From an uncultured Algibacter sp. (GTDB lineage: Bacteria; Bacteroidota; Bacteroidia; Flavobacteriales; Flavobacteriaceae): a DNA stretch of 64,000 bases. Below are positions 7,966 to 15,958 of the stretch, in pieces (the stretch's first letter is position 1; the number at the start of each line of letters is the position of its first letter). Location: the NCBI RefSeq assembly GCF_947487575.1, contig NZ_CANKXG010000005.1, forward strand, positions 1 through 64,000, in the 5' to 3' direction. The position numbers and the translations under genes were made by a program. The notes beneath the pieces were generated by a model. The model was not told the DNA's origin. It made no database searches and was given only the letters and a program-made list of their open reading frames with translations.

Positions 7966-8055
7966 AAGCTAATTCCCGCTTTCGGCAGTCGCTTTTTTGT
8001 GTTGCATAGGTGCAACAACACAAAAAGAGCTTCAACAAAGCCTCAATCGGGGCTA
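7966..8055 (+). repeat. Intergenic hairpin repeat (CCCGCTTTCGG ... CAATCGGGG type)
   Basis: Nested inverted repeats: CCCGCTTTCGGC near 7973 faces the CAATCGGGG side near 8042, and an inner stem GCTTTTTTGTGTTG pairs with CAACACAAAAAGAGC around CATAGGTGCAA. It sits just downstream of the phoH stop and could act as a terminator or be a dispersed repeat. At 8097-8115 follows CACTGAGCTTGTCGAAGTG, a second short palindromic repeat. Confidence 0.5.
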
Positions 8056-8159
8056 GGGCATAGTACTAAAAAATAAAAATTATAACTAAAATATCACACT
8101 GAGCTTGTCGAAGTGTCTCTTAAACAAATCAACTCATAAACGAATAAACAGAATTAAAA

Positions 8160-9107
8160 ATGAGTAACACCATAATCGATACCAATTTCAATTTTCCAGG
8201 ACAAAAAAGTCTATATAAAGGAAAAGTAAGAGCCGTATATAATATAAAAGATGAAGAATTAGTCATGGTAGCCACCGATAGACTATCAGCGTTTGATGTT
8301 GTGATGCCAAAAGGAATTCCATACAAAGGGCAAATACTAAACCAAATAGCCACTAAAATGATGGCTGCAACTGAAGATTTAGTGCCGAATTGGCTAACCG
8401 CAACACCCGATCCAAATGTTGCTGTAGGGCATCTTTGTGAGCCGTTTAAAGTAGAAATGGTAATTCGTGGGTATATGTCAGGTCATGCAGCTCGGGAGTA
8501 TAAAGCAGGCAAGCGTACACTTTGTGGCGTGTCTATGCTAGAAGGAATGAAAGAAAACGATGCGTTTCCACAGCCAATTATTACCCCAGCAACAAAAGCT
8601 GAAATGGGTGACCATGATGAGGATATTTCTCGTGAAGATATTTTAGCAAAGGGTATTGTTTCAGAAGAAGATTACATCATTCTTGAAGACTACACGCGCA
8701 AGTTATTTCAACGCGGTTCAGAAATAGCAGCGTCACGCGGACTTATTTTAGTAGATACCAAATATGAATTCGGTAAAACTAAAGATGGTAAGATTGTTTT
8801 AATTGATGAAATTCACACACCAGATTCTTCACGTTATTTTTATGCTGATGGGTATCAAGAACGTCAAGACAAAGGAGAAACTCAAAAGCAACTCTCTAAA
8901 GAGTTTGTGCGCCAGTGGCTAATAGCAAATGATTTTCAAGGTTTAGAAGGACAAACTGTACCATACATGAGTGATGAATATATAGAAACGGTTTCAGAAC
9001 GCTACATAGAACTTTACGAAAACATTACTGGTGAAACGTTTATTAAGGCAGATGTATCCAATATTCAAGAGCGAATTGAGAAAAATGTTTTGGAGTATTT
9101 GAAGTAA
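8160..9107 (+). CDS. purC: Phosphoribosylaminoimidazole-succinocarboxamide synthase
   Basis: 315 residues, the long form typical of Bacteroidota. The enzyme joins CAIR and aspartate with ATP to make SAICAR in purine biosynthesis. Landmarks: [20 protein letters not shown] with the ATP-binding strand, [27 protein letters not shown], and [14 protein letters not shown] near the C-terminal active site. It stands alone; other pur genes are not in the window. About 200 bases of repeat-containing spacer separate it from phoH. Confidence 0.96.
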   Translation: MSNTIIDTNFNFPGQKSLYKGKVRAVYNIKDEELVMVATDRLSAFDVVMPKGIPYKGQILNQIATKMMAATEDLVPNWLTATPDPNVAVGHLCEPFKVEMVIRGYMSGHAAREYKAGKRTLCGVSMLEGMKENDAFPQPIITPATKAEMGDHDEDISREDILAKGIVSEEDYIILEDYTRKLFQRGSEIAASRGLILVDTKYEFGKTKDGKIVLIDEIHTPDSSRYFYADGYQERQDKGETQKQLSKEFVRQWLIANDFQGLEGQTVPYMSDEYIETVSERYIELYENITGETFIKADVSNIQERIEKNVLEYLK

Positions 9108-9112
9108 GGTTT

Positions 9113-9760
9113 TTACAGAAGCTTTAACAAATCTAAAGGCTTCTCCAATATAAATTCTGCTCCACTTTCCAATAGTTCTTTTTTATGCCTAAACCCCCAG
9201 CTAACACCAATGGCTTTCATGTTGGCGTTTATAGCAGTTTGGATATCGGCATTGGTATCACCAACAAAAATGGTTTCCTCGGGATTCACGTTTAATTCTT
9301 TGCATATATGTAAAGCAACCTTTGGGTTTGGTTTTTTTAGAGCTTCTTCTTTTAAACCTAAAACAGGGCTTAAATATTCAGGCAATAAAGCTTTTGATAC
9401 TTTTTTTGTTAAACTATCCACTTTATTGGAAAGCACACTAAGTTTTATTTCCTTTTTATTAAGGGTATCTAGAAGTTCCAGAATTCCATCATATGGCATG
9501 GTTTTATTTGTGCAGTTTTTACTGTAAACCTGCATCATGTTTAACAAACATTCATCTATTTCACTCTGTTTATGAGCCATATCTGGAAGCGCTTTTATGA
9601 CCAAACTCTTAACTCCACTTCCAACAAATGTTTTATAAGTTTTGTAATCATAGATTGGGTAATTGCGTTCCGCAAGAACTACATTCATGGCATCAGCAAT
9701 ATCTGCTATTGAGTTTACTAATGTGCCATCTAAATCAAAAATAATTGCTTTATAAGTCAT
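9113..9760 (-). CDS. HAD family hydrolase, phosphoglycolate phosphatase type
   Basis: 215 residues with all HAD landmarks: motif I DLDGTLVNS (nucleophile Asp) near residue 9, a helical cap, motif II LSNK, a motif III Lys in EEALKKPNP, and motif IV FVGDTNADIQTA. The order and length fit the Gph-like subgroup, which removes phosphate from phosphoglycolate; related enzymes act on pyrophosphate or sugar phosphates, so the substrate is not certain. Convergent with purC (5 bases apart), and 17 bases downstream of the carbonic anhydrase gene. Confidence 0.88.
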   Translation of the reverse strand: MTYKAIIFDLDGTLVNSIADIADAMNVVLAERNYPIYDYKTYKTFVGSGVKSLVIKALPDMAHKQSEIDECLLNMMQVYSKNCTNKTMPYDGILELLDTLNKKEIKLSVLSNKVDSLTKKVSKALLPEYLSPVLGLKEEALKKPNPKVALHICKELNVNPEETIFVGDTNADIQTAINANMKAIGVSWGFRHKKELLESGAEFILEKPLDLLKLL

Positions 9761-9777
9761 GTATATTTAAATCAACA

Positions 9778-10563
9778 TTAATAATTCAAAGTTACCACTC
9801 TGTTATTTAAAGGTTGTTCATTTCTATAATTATTAATAGGCATATTATTTCTGAGCTTTAAAACTTCTTCAACCGATAAAACAATAGGCTCCTTAAATAC
9901 AATCCAATTTACACCCTCGGTACAAGGAGGTGTGGTTAATGAACCACCGTAGGAGTAATAATGTTTGTCTTCTAAAAATAAGCTAGATAAATCTATTTTT
10001 TGATGAATGTCTTTTACTACGCCATTTTCTAATGGTAAAAAGCTTTCGAAAAATTCAAAGAGTTGGCTTTCTTCTCCTTCTTCTCCCATAAGGCCTAGAA
10101 CGGTTATGTTTCCTGATTTGCTAAGGTGTACTAAGTGCATTTCTATAGGGTAAATAACACCATTTATTTTATGTTCTGATGGTTCGTGAAAATGGATTTG
10201 TTTTAAATAATAGGTTTCGTTTTTGTAATTTATGGAATCGCCAGCTTCAAAATCAAACTGAATAGAGTGTCCATTATTTTCAACTTCGCTTAAAAGTGTT
10301 GTTGGTGAATATTGAATTTTTAAATTTCCTTTTGTTTTTATAGAATCTGCATCTTTATTAATAATATTTATAGGAGATTGATGTTTTCCATCACAATCGG
10401 AATTCTTTTCGACTTCAACCCAGTGTTCTGGTGATGTTTCACCAGAATAACTCCAGTGATGTTCATTTTTAACTTCGGTTTTATGGGCCATTTTTGGTTT
10501 CTGTTTACATGACGCCACAACTAATATGATAGTTGAAAAAAGCAAACTAAGTTTCGTATTCAT
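9778..10563 (-). CDS. Alpha-type carbonic anhydrase, lipoprotein
   Basis: 261 residues. The N-terminus is a lipoprotein signal with lipobox VVASC, so the enzyme should be anchored in an envelope membrane. The alpha-carbonic anhydrase domain covers about 38-261: HWSYSGETSPEHW, the QSPINI motif, the zinc ligands in QIHFHEPSEH and EMHLVH, and the late GSLTTPPCTEGVNW loop, which carries the conserved Thr. It hydrates CO2 to bicarbonate in the periplasm. Alone in its family here; directly upstream of the HAD hydrolase on the same strand. Confidence 0.93.
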   Translation of the reverse strand: MNTKLSLLFSTIILVVASCKQKPKMAHKTEVKNEHHWSYSGETSPEHWVEVEKNSDCDGKHQSPINIINKDADSIKTKGNLKIQYSPTTLLSEVENNGHSIQFDFEAGDSINYKNETYYLKQIHFHEPSEHKINGVIYPIEMHLVHLSKSGNITVLGLMGEEGEESQLFEFFESFLPLENGVVKDIHQKIDLSSLFLEDKHYYSYGGSLTTPPCTEGVNWIVFKEPIVLSVEEVLKLRNNMPINNYRNEQPLNNRVVTLNY

Positions 10564-10662
10564 AATATGATAATTTGGTAAAAGTTACTGTTACAAAATT
10601 AATATTACAACATATTCAAAAGCTTACTTTTGTCATGTTTTGAAGATAAATAAGAAGATTTA

Positions 10663-11034
10663 TTAACTATTTCGTTTTCGAGATTTACTAGCTTTAGCTA
10701 AAGGATTAAAAGCTAAGCATAAATCTATCCAATACGATAAATCACTTTCAGTATCAAAACCATCTGGAGTAACAAAAATATACCCTTTCATTGGGCGACC
10801 TGTAAAATCCATGGGTAAACATTCGGGTTTCTCAATTACTTTTAAATAAGAGTCTTCGCCTATTCGAGCCATTAGTAAACTGTCTCCAAATTTTTTATCG
10901 ATATGTACACCACAAAGCATTTTATTGTCTACTTTAAAGCATAAACCACCCATCATTTTTAGCTCTGTAAAACCAACATATTTTTCTTGGAGTTGTTTAC
11001 GGATTCTATCAGCTAAATATTCATCGTAAGCCAT
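10663..11034 (-). CDS. TfoX/Sxy family protein (N-terminal domain only)
   Basis: 123 residues matching the TfoX N-terminal domain: MAYDEYLADRIRKQL, TELKMMGGLCFKVDNKMLCG, and DFTGRPMKGYIFV. In gamma-proteobacteria TfoX activates competence genes, but stand-alone N-domain proteins in Bacteroidota have no established role. The last residues are basic (SKSRKRNS). Its start overlaps the end of the upstream acyltransferase gene by 14 bases, indicating co-transcription. Confidence 0.85.
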   Translation of the reverse strand: MAYDEYLADRIRKQLQEKYVGFTELKMMGGLCFKVDNKMLCGVHIDKKFGDSLLMARIGEDSYLKVIEKPECLPMDFTGRPMKGYIFVTPDGFDTESDLSYWIDLCLAFNPLAKASKSRKRNS

Positions 11035-12130
11035 GGTATAAATGTTTTAGTTTATCTGTAGTTTTTCGTATTATATTATAAACGAAAGCATTAGTTTTAG
11101 CATAATGAAATGATATGAAACAAACCACACCCATAAAAAGTATAGCTCCAAATATGGCAGTAGATGGCTCTAAGGATTGATTTAGAAAGCGTTTTAATCC
11201 GTAACCTGTAAAACTTCCGTAGAGTAAAATAAAATGTATAACATAAATGGAAAGCGTTTTTTCACCAATTCGTGCAATAATAGATTGTTTTAAAAAGTTT
11301 TCGAAAGCATAAAATACTCCAAATAAGATAAGAACATTTCCTAAACGAGTGAATAGAAAATTATAATCGGCACTCAGTTTAAATAATTCAATATTTGTAA
11401 GATAGCTAAGTTTGGTAAGGAATAAAGAAGAAAAATAAATAAGAAATAAGCCAACAATAAAAAAGGTTATGATTGTTGAAATTTTGAATCGTCCTCGATG
11501 TAGATGTCTGAAAAAGACAGTAGAAATAAAGGCTCCAAAAGCTGAATATCCAAACCAAGGTAAAATAGTAAATACAGATCCATTAGAAATAGTAATGTAA
11601 TTGGCTATAAATGTTGGTATAGTTTCTAAAGTTAGATTTCTGTAAAGTGGTTCTGTAACAAAACAAATACATCCTATGGAAAAAAGCACTAGTGAAAAAA
11701 AGTAACTGTATTTCTTAAATAAGACGTGTAATATAACTAAGAAAATTAATGATAAACCGATGCATTGCAACACATCTATTACAAAAAAGTATGGGTTAAA
11801 ATATCCTGATAACCAACTTACTAAGTTAATTCGTAAACTATAGCCGATTCCTAGAAGAAGCAACCCTCTAAAAAGCCCTTTTTTAATTCTTGCCTTATCA
11901 TTGCCTTTGGCATAAGCACGCAGTAGTAAGTAAGTGAAAACTAATCCAGATATAGTAAAAAAAGTTGGTGCTGTAATACCTCTAAAATAAGACCAGATAT
12001 TGTATAAGGTGTTAGAATTATCTCTATAAGCAGGAGACAATAATGTGTCTATAAAATGACCTTGAAGCATCATTAAAATAGCAAATGCTCTAACAGCGTC
12101 AATAAAATATAGGCGATTAGATTGCACCAT
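11021..12130 (-). CDS. Membrane acyltransferase-like protein (HGSNAT/DUF1624 type)
   Basis: 369 residues with about ten membrane helices. The start LYFIDAVRAFAILMMLQGHF contains the Asp-x-x-Arg and Gln-Gly-His residues of the heparan-alpha-glucosaminide N-acetyltransferase (DUF1624) superfamily, which moves acetyl groups across the membrane onto sugars; it could also be grouped with general acyltransferase-3 proteins. Substrate unknown. Divergent from the AGCS symporter, 86 bases away, and overlapping the TfoX gene downstream. Confidence 0.8.
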   Translation of the reverse strand: MVQSNRLYFIDAVRAFAILMMLQGHFIDTLLSPAYRDNSNTLYNIWSYFRGITAPTFFTISGLVFTYLLLRAYAKGNDKARIKKGLFRGLLLLGIGYSLRINLVSWLSGYFNPYFFVIDVLQCIGLSLIFLVILHVLFKKYSYFFSLVLFSIGCICFVTEPLYRNLTLETIPTFIANYITISNGSVFTILPWFGYSAFGAFISTVFFRHLHRGRFKISTIITFFIVGLFLIYFSSLFLTKLSYLTNIELFKLSADYNFLFTRLGNVLILFGVFYAFENFLKQSIIARIGEKTLSIYVIHFILLYGSFTGYGLKRFLNQSLEPSTAIFGAILFMGVVCFISFHYAKTNAFVYNIIRKTTDKLKHLYHGLR

Positions 12131-12215
12131 AAGTTAGTTTAGTATGCCTAAATATACTTTATAATTAATTGAAATATTTGTAAAGTGATATATTTATAAA
12201 ATATAAAACCTTTTT

Positions 12216-13580
12216 ATGGAGCAACTCATTAAAGATTTTTCAAATTATGCTTGGGGCTTACCCTTGGTAATTTTGTTAATAGGTGGCGGGCTGTATTTAT
12301 TGGTTTTGTCTAGGTTTTTACCATTTCGATACTTAGGTCATGCGATTGATGTACTTAGAGGTAAATATGATGACCCCAATGACCCTGGACAAATCTCACA
12401 CTTTAAAGCGTTAACCACAGCTCTGTCTTCTACAATTGGTATGGGTAATATTGCAGGTGTAGCAGTAGCTATTTCGGTAGGAGGACCAGGTGCTATGTTT
12501 TGGATGTGGATAAGTGCCATTGTTGGCATGTCTACTAAGTTTTTTACTTCAACTCTGGCAATTATGTTTAGAGGAAAGGATAGCGCTGGCGAGTTGCAAG
12601 GTGGCCCCATGTATTTTATCATGCAAGGTTTAGGAAAATCTTGGAAGCCTTTAGCTATTATGTTTAGTCTTTTTGGGATGGTTGGAGCGCTTCCTGTAGT
12701 AAATGTGAATCAATTAACACAGGCCATAAACGATATTATTTTAATCCCAAACGGTGTTGAGGTTGGTTTAAAATCGAATTTAATTATAGCATGTGTTTTA
12801 GTAGCTTTAACCTCAGTCATTATTCTTGGTGGTTTAAAGCGCATAAGTAATACAGCCTCTAAAATGGTGCCTTCCATGGTATTATTATATTTCGTTTTAG
12901 TACTATATATTCTAATTTCTAATTATGAAGTAGTACCGAAGTATTTTATGATGATTTTCACTGATGCGTTTTCAGCTGATTATTATGAAGGGGATGCGTT
13001 TATGGGTGGTGTTTTAGGTGCTTTAATTTTGTTGGGAATTCGCCGTGGAGCATTTTCAAACGAAGCAGGAATTGGTACTGCGCCTATGGCTCATGGTGCA
13101 GCAAAAACTAATGAACCCGTTCGTGAAGGCTTAGTCGCTATGTTAGGACCAGCAATAGACACTTTAATAGTTTGTACACTAACAGCATTAGCCATTTTAG
13201 TTACTGGAGTTTGGGAAACCACATCAGATAATGGTGTGAGTTTAACAGCCTCAGCTTTTAATCATGTTATGCCTGTTTATGGTAAATATATGCTGATGGT
13301 TTGTGTAGCTATTTTTAGTATTTCGTCGTTGTTTTCCTATGCTTATTATGGGTCTAAATGTTTGTCTTTTTTAATTGGTGCTGATAAAAAGCATTATTAT
13401 AATTATATTTATATCTTGAGCATTATACTTGCAGCAACAACACCTTTTAGTGTGATATTAAATTTAATTGACGGTGTTTTTGCATTTATGGCTATTCCTA
13501 CTATGCTAGCAACCATAATTCTTGCGCCAAAAGTGGTTAAAGAAATTAAGGCATACTTAGAAAGATTAAATATTACTTAA
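12216..13580 (+). CDS. Sodium:alanine symporter family (AGCS) protein
   Basis: 454 residues, about ten to eleven membrane helices. Family signatures: ALSSTIGMGNIAGVAVAISVGGPGAMFWMW with the conserved GxGNI..VA segment, FSNEAGIGTAPMAHGAA, and a helix with NVNQLTQAIND. AGCS carriers bring alanine or glycine into the cell with Na+. Followed by a 282-base spacer that carries a structured repeat; transcribed in the same direction as the Na+/solute symporter pair. Confidence 0.93.
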   Translation: MEQLIKDFSNYAWGLPLVILLIGGGLYLLVLSRFLPFRYLGHAIDVLRGKYDDPNDPGQISHFKALTTALSSTIGMGNIAGVAVAISVGGPGAMFWMWISAIVGMSTKFFTSTLAIMFRGKDSAGELQGGPMYFIMQGLGKSWKPLAIMFSLFGMVGALPVVNVNQLTQAINDIILIPNGVEVGLKSNLIIACVLVALTSVIILGGLKRISNTASKMVPSMVLLYFVLVLYILISNYEVVPKYFMMIFTDAFSADYYEGDAFMGGVLGALILLGIRRGAFSNEAGIGTAPMAHGAAKTNEPVREGLVAMLGPAIDTLIVCTLTALAILVTGVWETTSDNGVSLTASAFNHVMPVYGKYMLMVCVAIFSISSLFSYAYYGSKCLSFLIGADKKHYYNYIYILSIILAATTPFSVILNLIDGVFAFMAIPTMLATIILAPKVVKEIKAYLERLNIT

Positions 13581-13621
13581 TAGATTTATGAATTCCCTCC
13601 TTGAAGGATTGGAGGTAGATT

Positions 13622-13712
13622 GCGTTAAGGATAGTAGTGGATAGCCCACAGCCTGACGAAGGAAGTGCGAGGACTTGTAACGGATAGCCTGACCCTTTTT
13701 AGGGTAACGCCC
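13622..13712 (+). repeat. Structured intergenic repeat, copy 2 (short subtype)
   Basis: Opens with GCGTTAAGGATAG and closes with CCCTTTTTAGGG then TAACGCCC; GCGTTA pairs with TAACGC, CCCT with AGGG, and CCT with AGG in the middle hairpin (GCCTGACGAAGG). It is most like the copy at 44776-44873. The rest of the spacer 13581-13862 shows no gene; 13592-13611 holds a CCTCC/GGAGG hairpin. Confidence 0.6.
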
Positions 13713-13862
13713 AAAAAATAATTAGCACAGATTATGTAATGATAGAATTAAGAATAACTAAAAATATTAAAAGCTATTATCCATATTTTGGATAATATGA
13801 TGCATATAAATTGTATCAAATTAATTTATTTTTAAAAAATAATATTACTAAACCAAGAAAAG

Positions 13863-14120
13863 ATGATAGATAAAAAAAATGCAAAAGCCTATTGGAAAGA
13901 GAATATTAAATACCTAACATGGCTTTTAATAATATGGTTTATTGTGTCTTTTGGAGCGGGGATTTTATTTAAAGATGCCTTGAATTCTATAAAAATTGGA
14001 GGTTTTAAACTAGGTTTTTGGTTTGCACAACAAGGTTCTATGTATGTGTTTGCAATTCTAATCTTTGTATATGTTCGTTTAATGAATAAACTCGATAAAA
14101 AATACGGATATGATGCATAG
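13863..14120 (+). CDS. DUF4212 protein, small subunit of a Na+/solute symporter
   Basis: 85 residues with two membrane helices (about 17-38 and 56-73). The NAKAYWKENIKYLTWLLIIWF start is typical of the DUF4212 (TIGR03647-type) small subunit found beside VC_2705-type symporters. The C-terminus is basic (MNKLDKKYGYDA). It overlaps the large subunit gene by 11 bases, a clear sign of translational coupling and of a two-subunit carrier. Confidence 0.9.
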   Translation: MIDKKNAKAYWKENIKYLTWLLIIWFIVSFGAGILFKDALNSIKIGGFKLGFWFAQQGSMYVFAILIFVYVRLMNKLDKKYGYDA

Positions 14121-15837
14121 TTTATTGGCGGAAGGCATGGGTGTGCAAAACTGGACGTACATTTTAGTAGGGATAACATTTACCTTGTATATAGGTATTG
14201 CGATATGGTCTAGAGCAGGCTCTACCAAAGAGTTTTATGTTGCTGGTGGCGGTGTATCACCATTAGCAAACGGAATGGCAACGGCTGCCGATTGGATGAG
14301 TGCCGCATCGTTTATTTCTATGGCTGGTATCATCTCTTTTGCAGGGTACGATGGTGCTGTATATTTAATGGGTTGGACAGGTGGATATGTGCTTTTAGCC
14401 TTACTTTTAGCTCCTTATTTAAGGAAGTTTGGGAAGTTTACAGTGCCCGATTTTATAGGCGATAGATATTACTCGAAAACGGCCAGAATTGTAGCTGTAT
14501 TTTGTGCATTATTGGTTTCATTTACTTATGTGGCAGGACAAATGCGAGGTGTAGGTATTGTGTTTTCTCGTTTCTTAGAAGTTGATATTAATACAGGCGT
14601 AATTATAGGCATGCTTATCGTGTTGTTTTATGCTGTTTTAGGTGGTATGAAAGGCATTACATATACTCAAGTAGCACAGTATTGTGTGCTAATTTTCGCC
14701 TTTATGGTGCCAGCTATTTTTATATCTATTCAAATGACAGGAAATCCGATTCCGCAACTAGGTTTTGGTGGTGAATTAACCGATGGTTCTGGAACTTATT
14801 TATTAGATAAACTTGATGGTTTAAGCACTCAATTAGGTTTTTCTGAATATACTGAAGGGTCAAAATCTCTGATAGATGTTTTTGCAATAACACTAGCGCT
14901 TATGGTTGGTACAGCAGGTTTACCACATGTTATTGTTCGGTTTTTTACTGTAAAGCGTGTTAAAGATGCTCGTAAATCGGCAGGTATTGCCTTATTGCTA
15001 ATTGTACTTTTATATTCAACCGCACCAGCCGTAGCCGTATTTGCCAGAACAAACATGATAGAAACGGTTTCCAATAAACCGTATGCTGGCGTTCCAGATT
15101 GGTTTACAAAATGGGAAACCACAGGTTTAATAAGCTTTACCGATAAAAATAACGACGGATTAATTAAATACGTAGCTAACAAAGAGCAAAACGAATTAAT
15201 TGTGGACAGAGATATTATGGTACTCGCAAATCCAGAAATTGCAAACTTACCCGATTGGGTTATAGCCTTAGTTGCAGCTGGTGGATTAGCTGCAGCATTA
15301 TCCACCGCAGCAGGGTTACTGTTAGTGATTTCAGCATCAGTATCTCATGATTTAATCAAGAAAATTATCAATCCAAAAATCTCTGAAAAAGGCGAATTAA
15401 TTGCAGCACGTTTATCGGCAGTTGGAGCTGTTTGTGTTGCAGGCTACTTTGGTATTAACCCACCAGGTTTTGTTGCAGCAGTTGTGGCATTGGCGTTTGG
15501 ACTAGCCGCCGCATCCTTTTTTCCAGCCATCATTTTGGGTATTTTTTATAAACGGATGAATAAAGAAGGTGCCATTGCTGGTATGGTGGCTGGTATTACA
15601 GCTATGCTTTTGTACATGATAAAATACAAGTTAGGATGGTTTGATGAAACGCTTCCTGATAAAAGTGAGTGGTGGTTTGGAATTTCGCCAGAAGGTTTCG
15701 GTAGTATTGCTATGCTTCTTAATTTTATAGTCTCAATAGTTATTATGAAATTTACACCAGCACCTCCAAAAGACGTTCAAGACATTGTTGAAAATATTAG
15801 AATTCCAATTGGAGTAGGTAAAGCTATAAAACATTAA
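14110..15837 (+). CDS. Sodium:solute symporter large subunit, VC_2705/ActP-like (probable acetate uptake)
   Basis: 575 residues, about thirteen membrane helices, solute:sodium symporter family. Landmarks: STKEFYVAGGGVSPLANGMA, AADWMSAASFISMAG, YVAGQMRGVGIVFSRF, and GTAGLPHVIVRFFTV. The subfamily includes acetate permease ActP; the position directly before acetyl-CoA synthetase supports acetate or a similar short-chain acid as substrate, though this is inference. An inserted soluble loop at about 330-380 separates two helices. Overlaps DUF4212; 121 bases before acs. Confidence 0.9.
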   Translation: MMHSLLAEGMGVQNWTYILVGITFTLYIGIAIWSRAGSTKEFYVAGGGVSPLANGMATAADWMSAASFISMAGIISFAGYDGAVYLMGWTGGYVLLALLLAPYLRKFGKFTVPDFIGDRYYSKTARIVAVFCALLVSFTYVAGQMRGVGIVFSRFLEVDINTGVIIGMLIVLFYAVLGGMKGITYTQVAQYCVLIFAFMVPAIFISIQMTGNPIPQLGFGGELTDGSGTYLLDKLDGLSTQLGFSEYTEGSKSLIDVFAITLALMVGTAGLPHVIVRFFTVKRVKDARKSAGIALLLIVLLYSTAPAVAVFARTNMIETVSNKPYAGVPDWFTKWETTGLISFTDKNNDGLIKYVANKEQNELIVDRDIMVLANPEIANLPDWVIALVAAGGLAAALSTAAGLLLVISASVSHDLIKKIINPKISEKGELIAARLSAVGAVCVAGYFGINPPGFVAAVVALAFGLAAASFFPAIILGIFYKRMNKEGAIAGMVAGITAMLLYMIKYKLGWFDETLPDKSEWWFGISPEGFGSIAMLLNFIVSIVIMKFTPAPPKDVQDIVENIRIPIGVGKAIKH

Positions 15838-15958
15838 TTAATCAAAAAGATATTTTTCGTCGACAGATTTATGCTGTATGTTGAAAAAATATCAACAAGA
15901 TTATATAATTTTATTACTTTACAAACCGCATAAGTTTATTTAAGAAGAAACATTTATA

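Noticed and set aside
7964-8055. Riboswitch before purC
   Set aside because: The hairpins match a dispersed repeat pattern and lack the conserved purine or guanidine riboswitch cores; it also lies over 100 bases from the purC start.
14829-15305. 158-codon minus-strand frame inside the symporter gene
   Set aside because: Antisense of membrane helices; rich in Ala, Thr and Ser without recognisable motifs.
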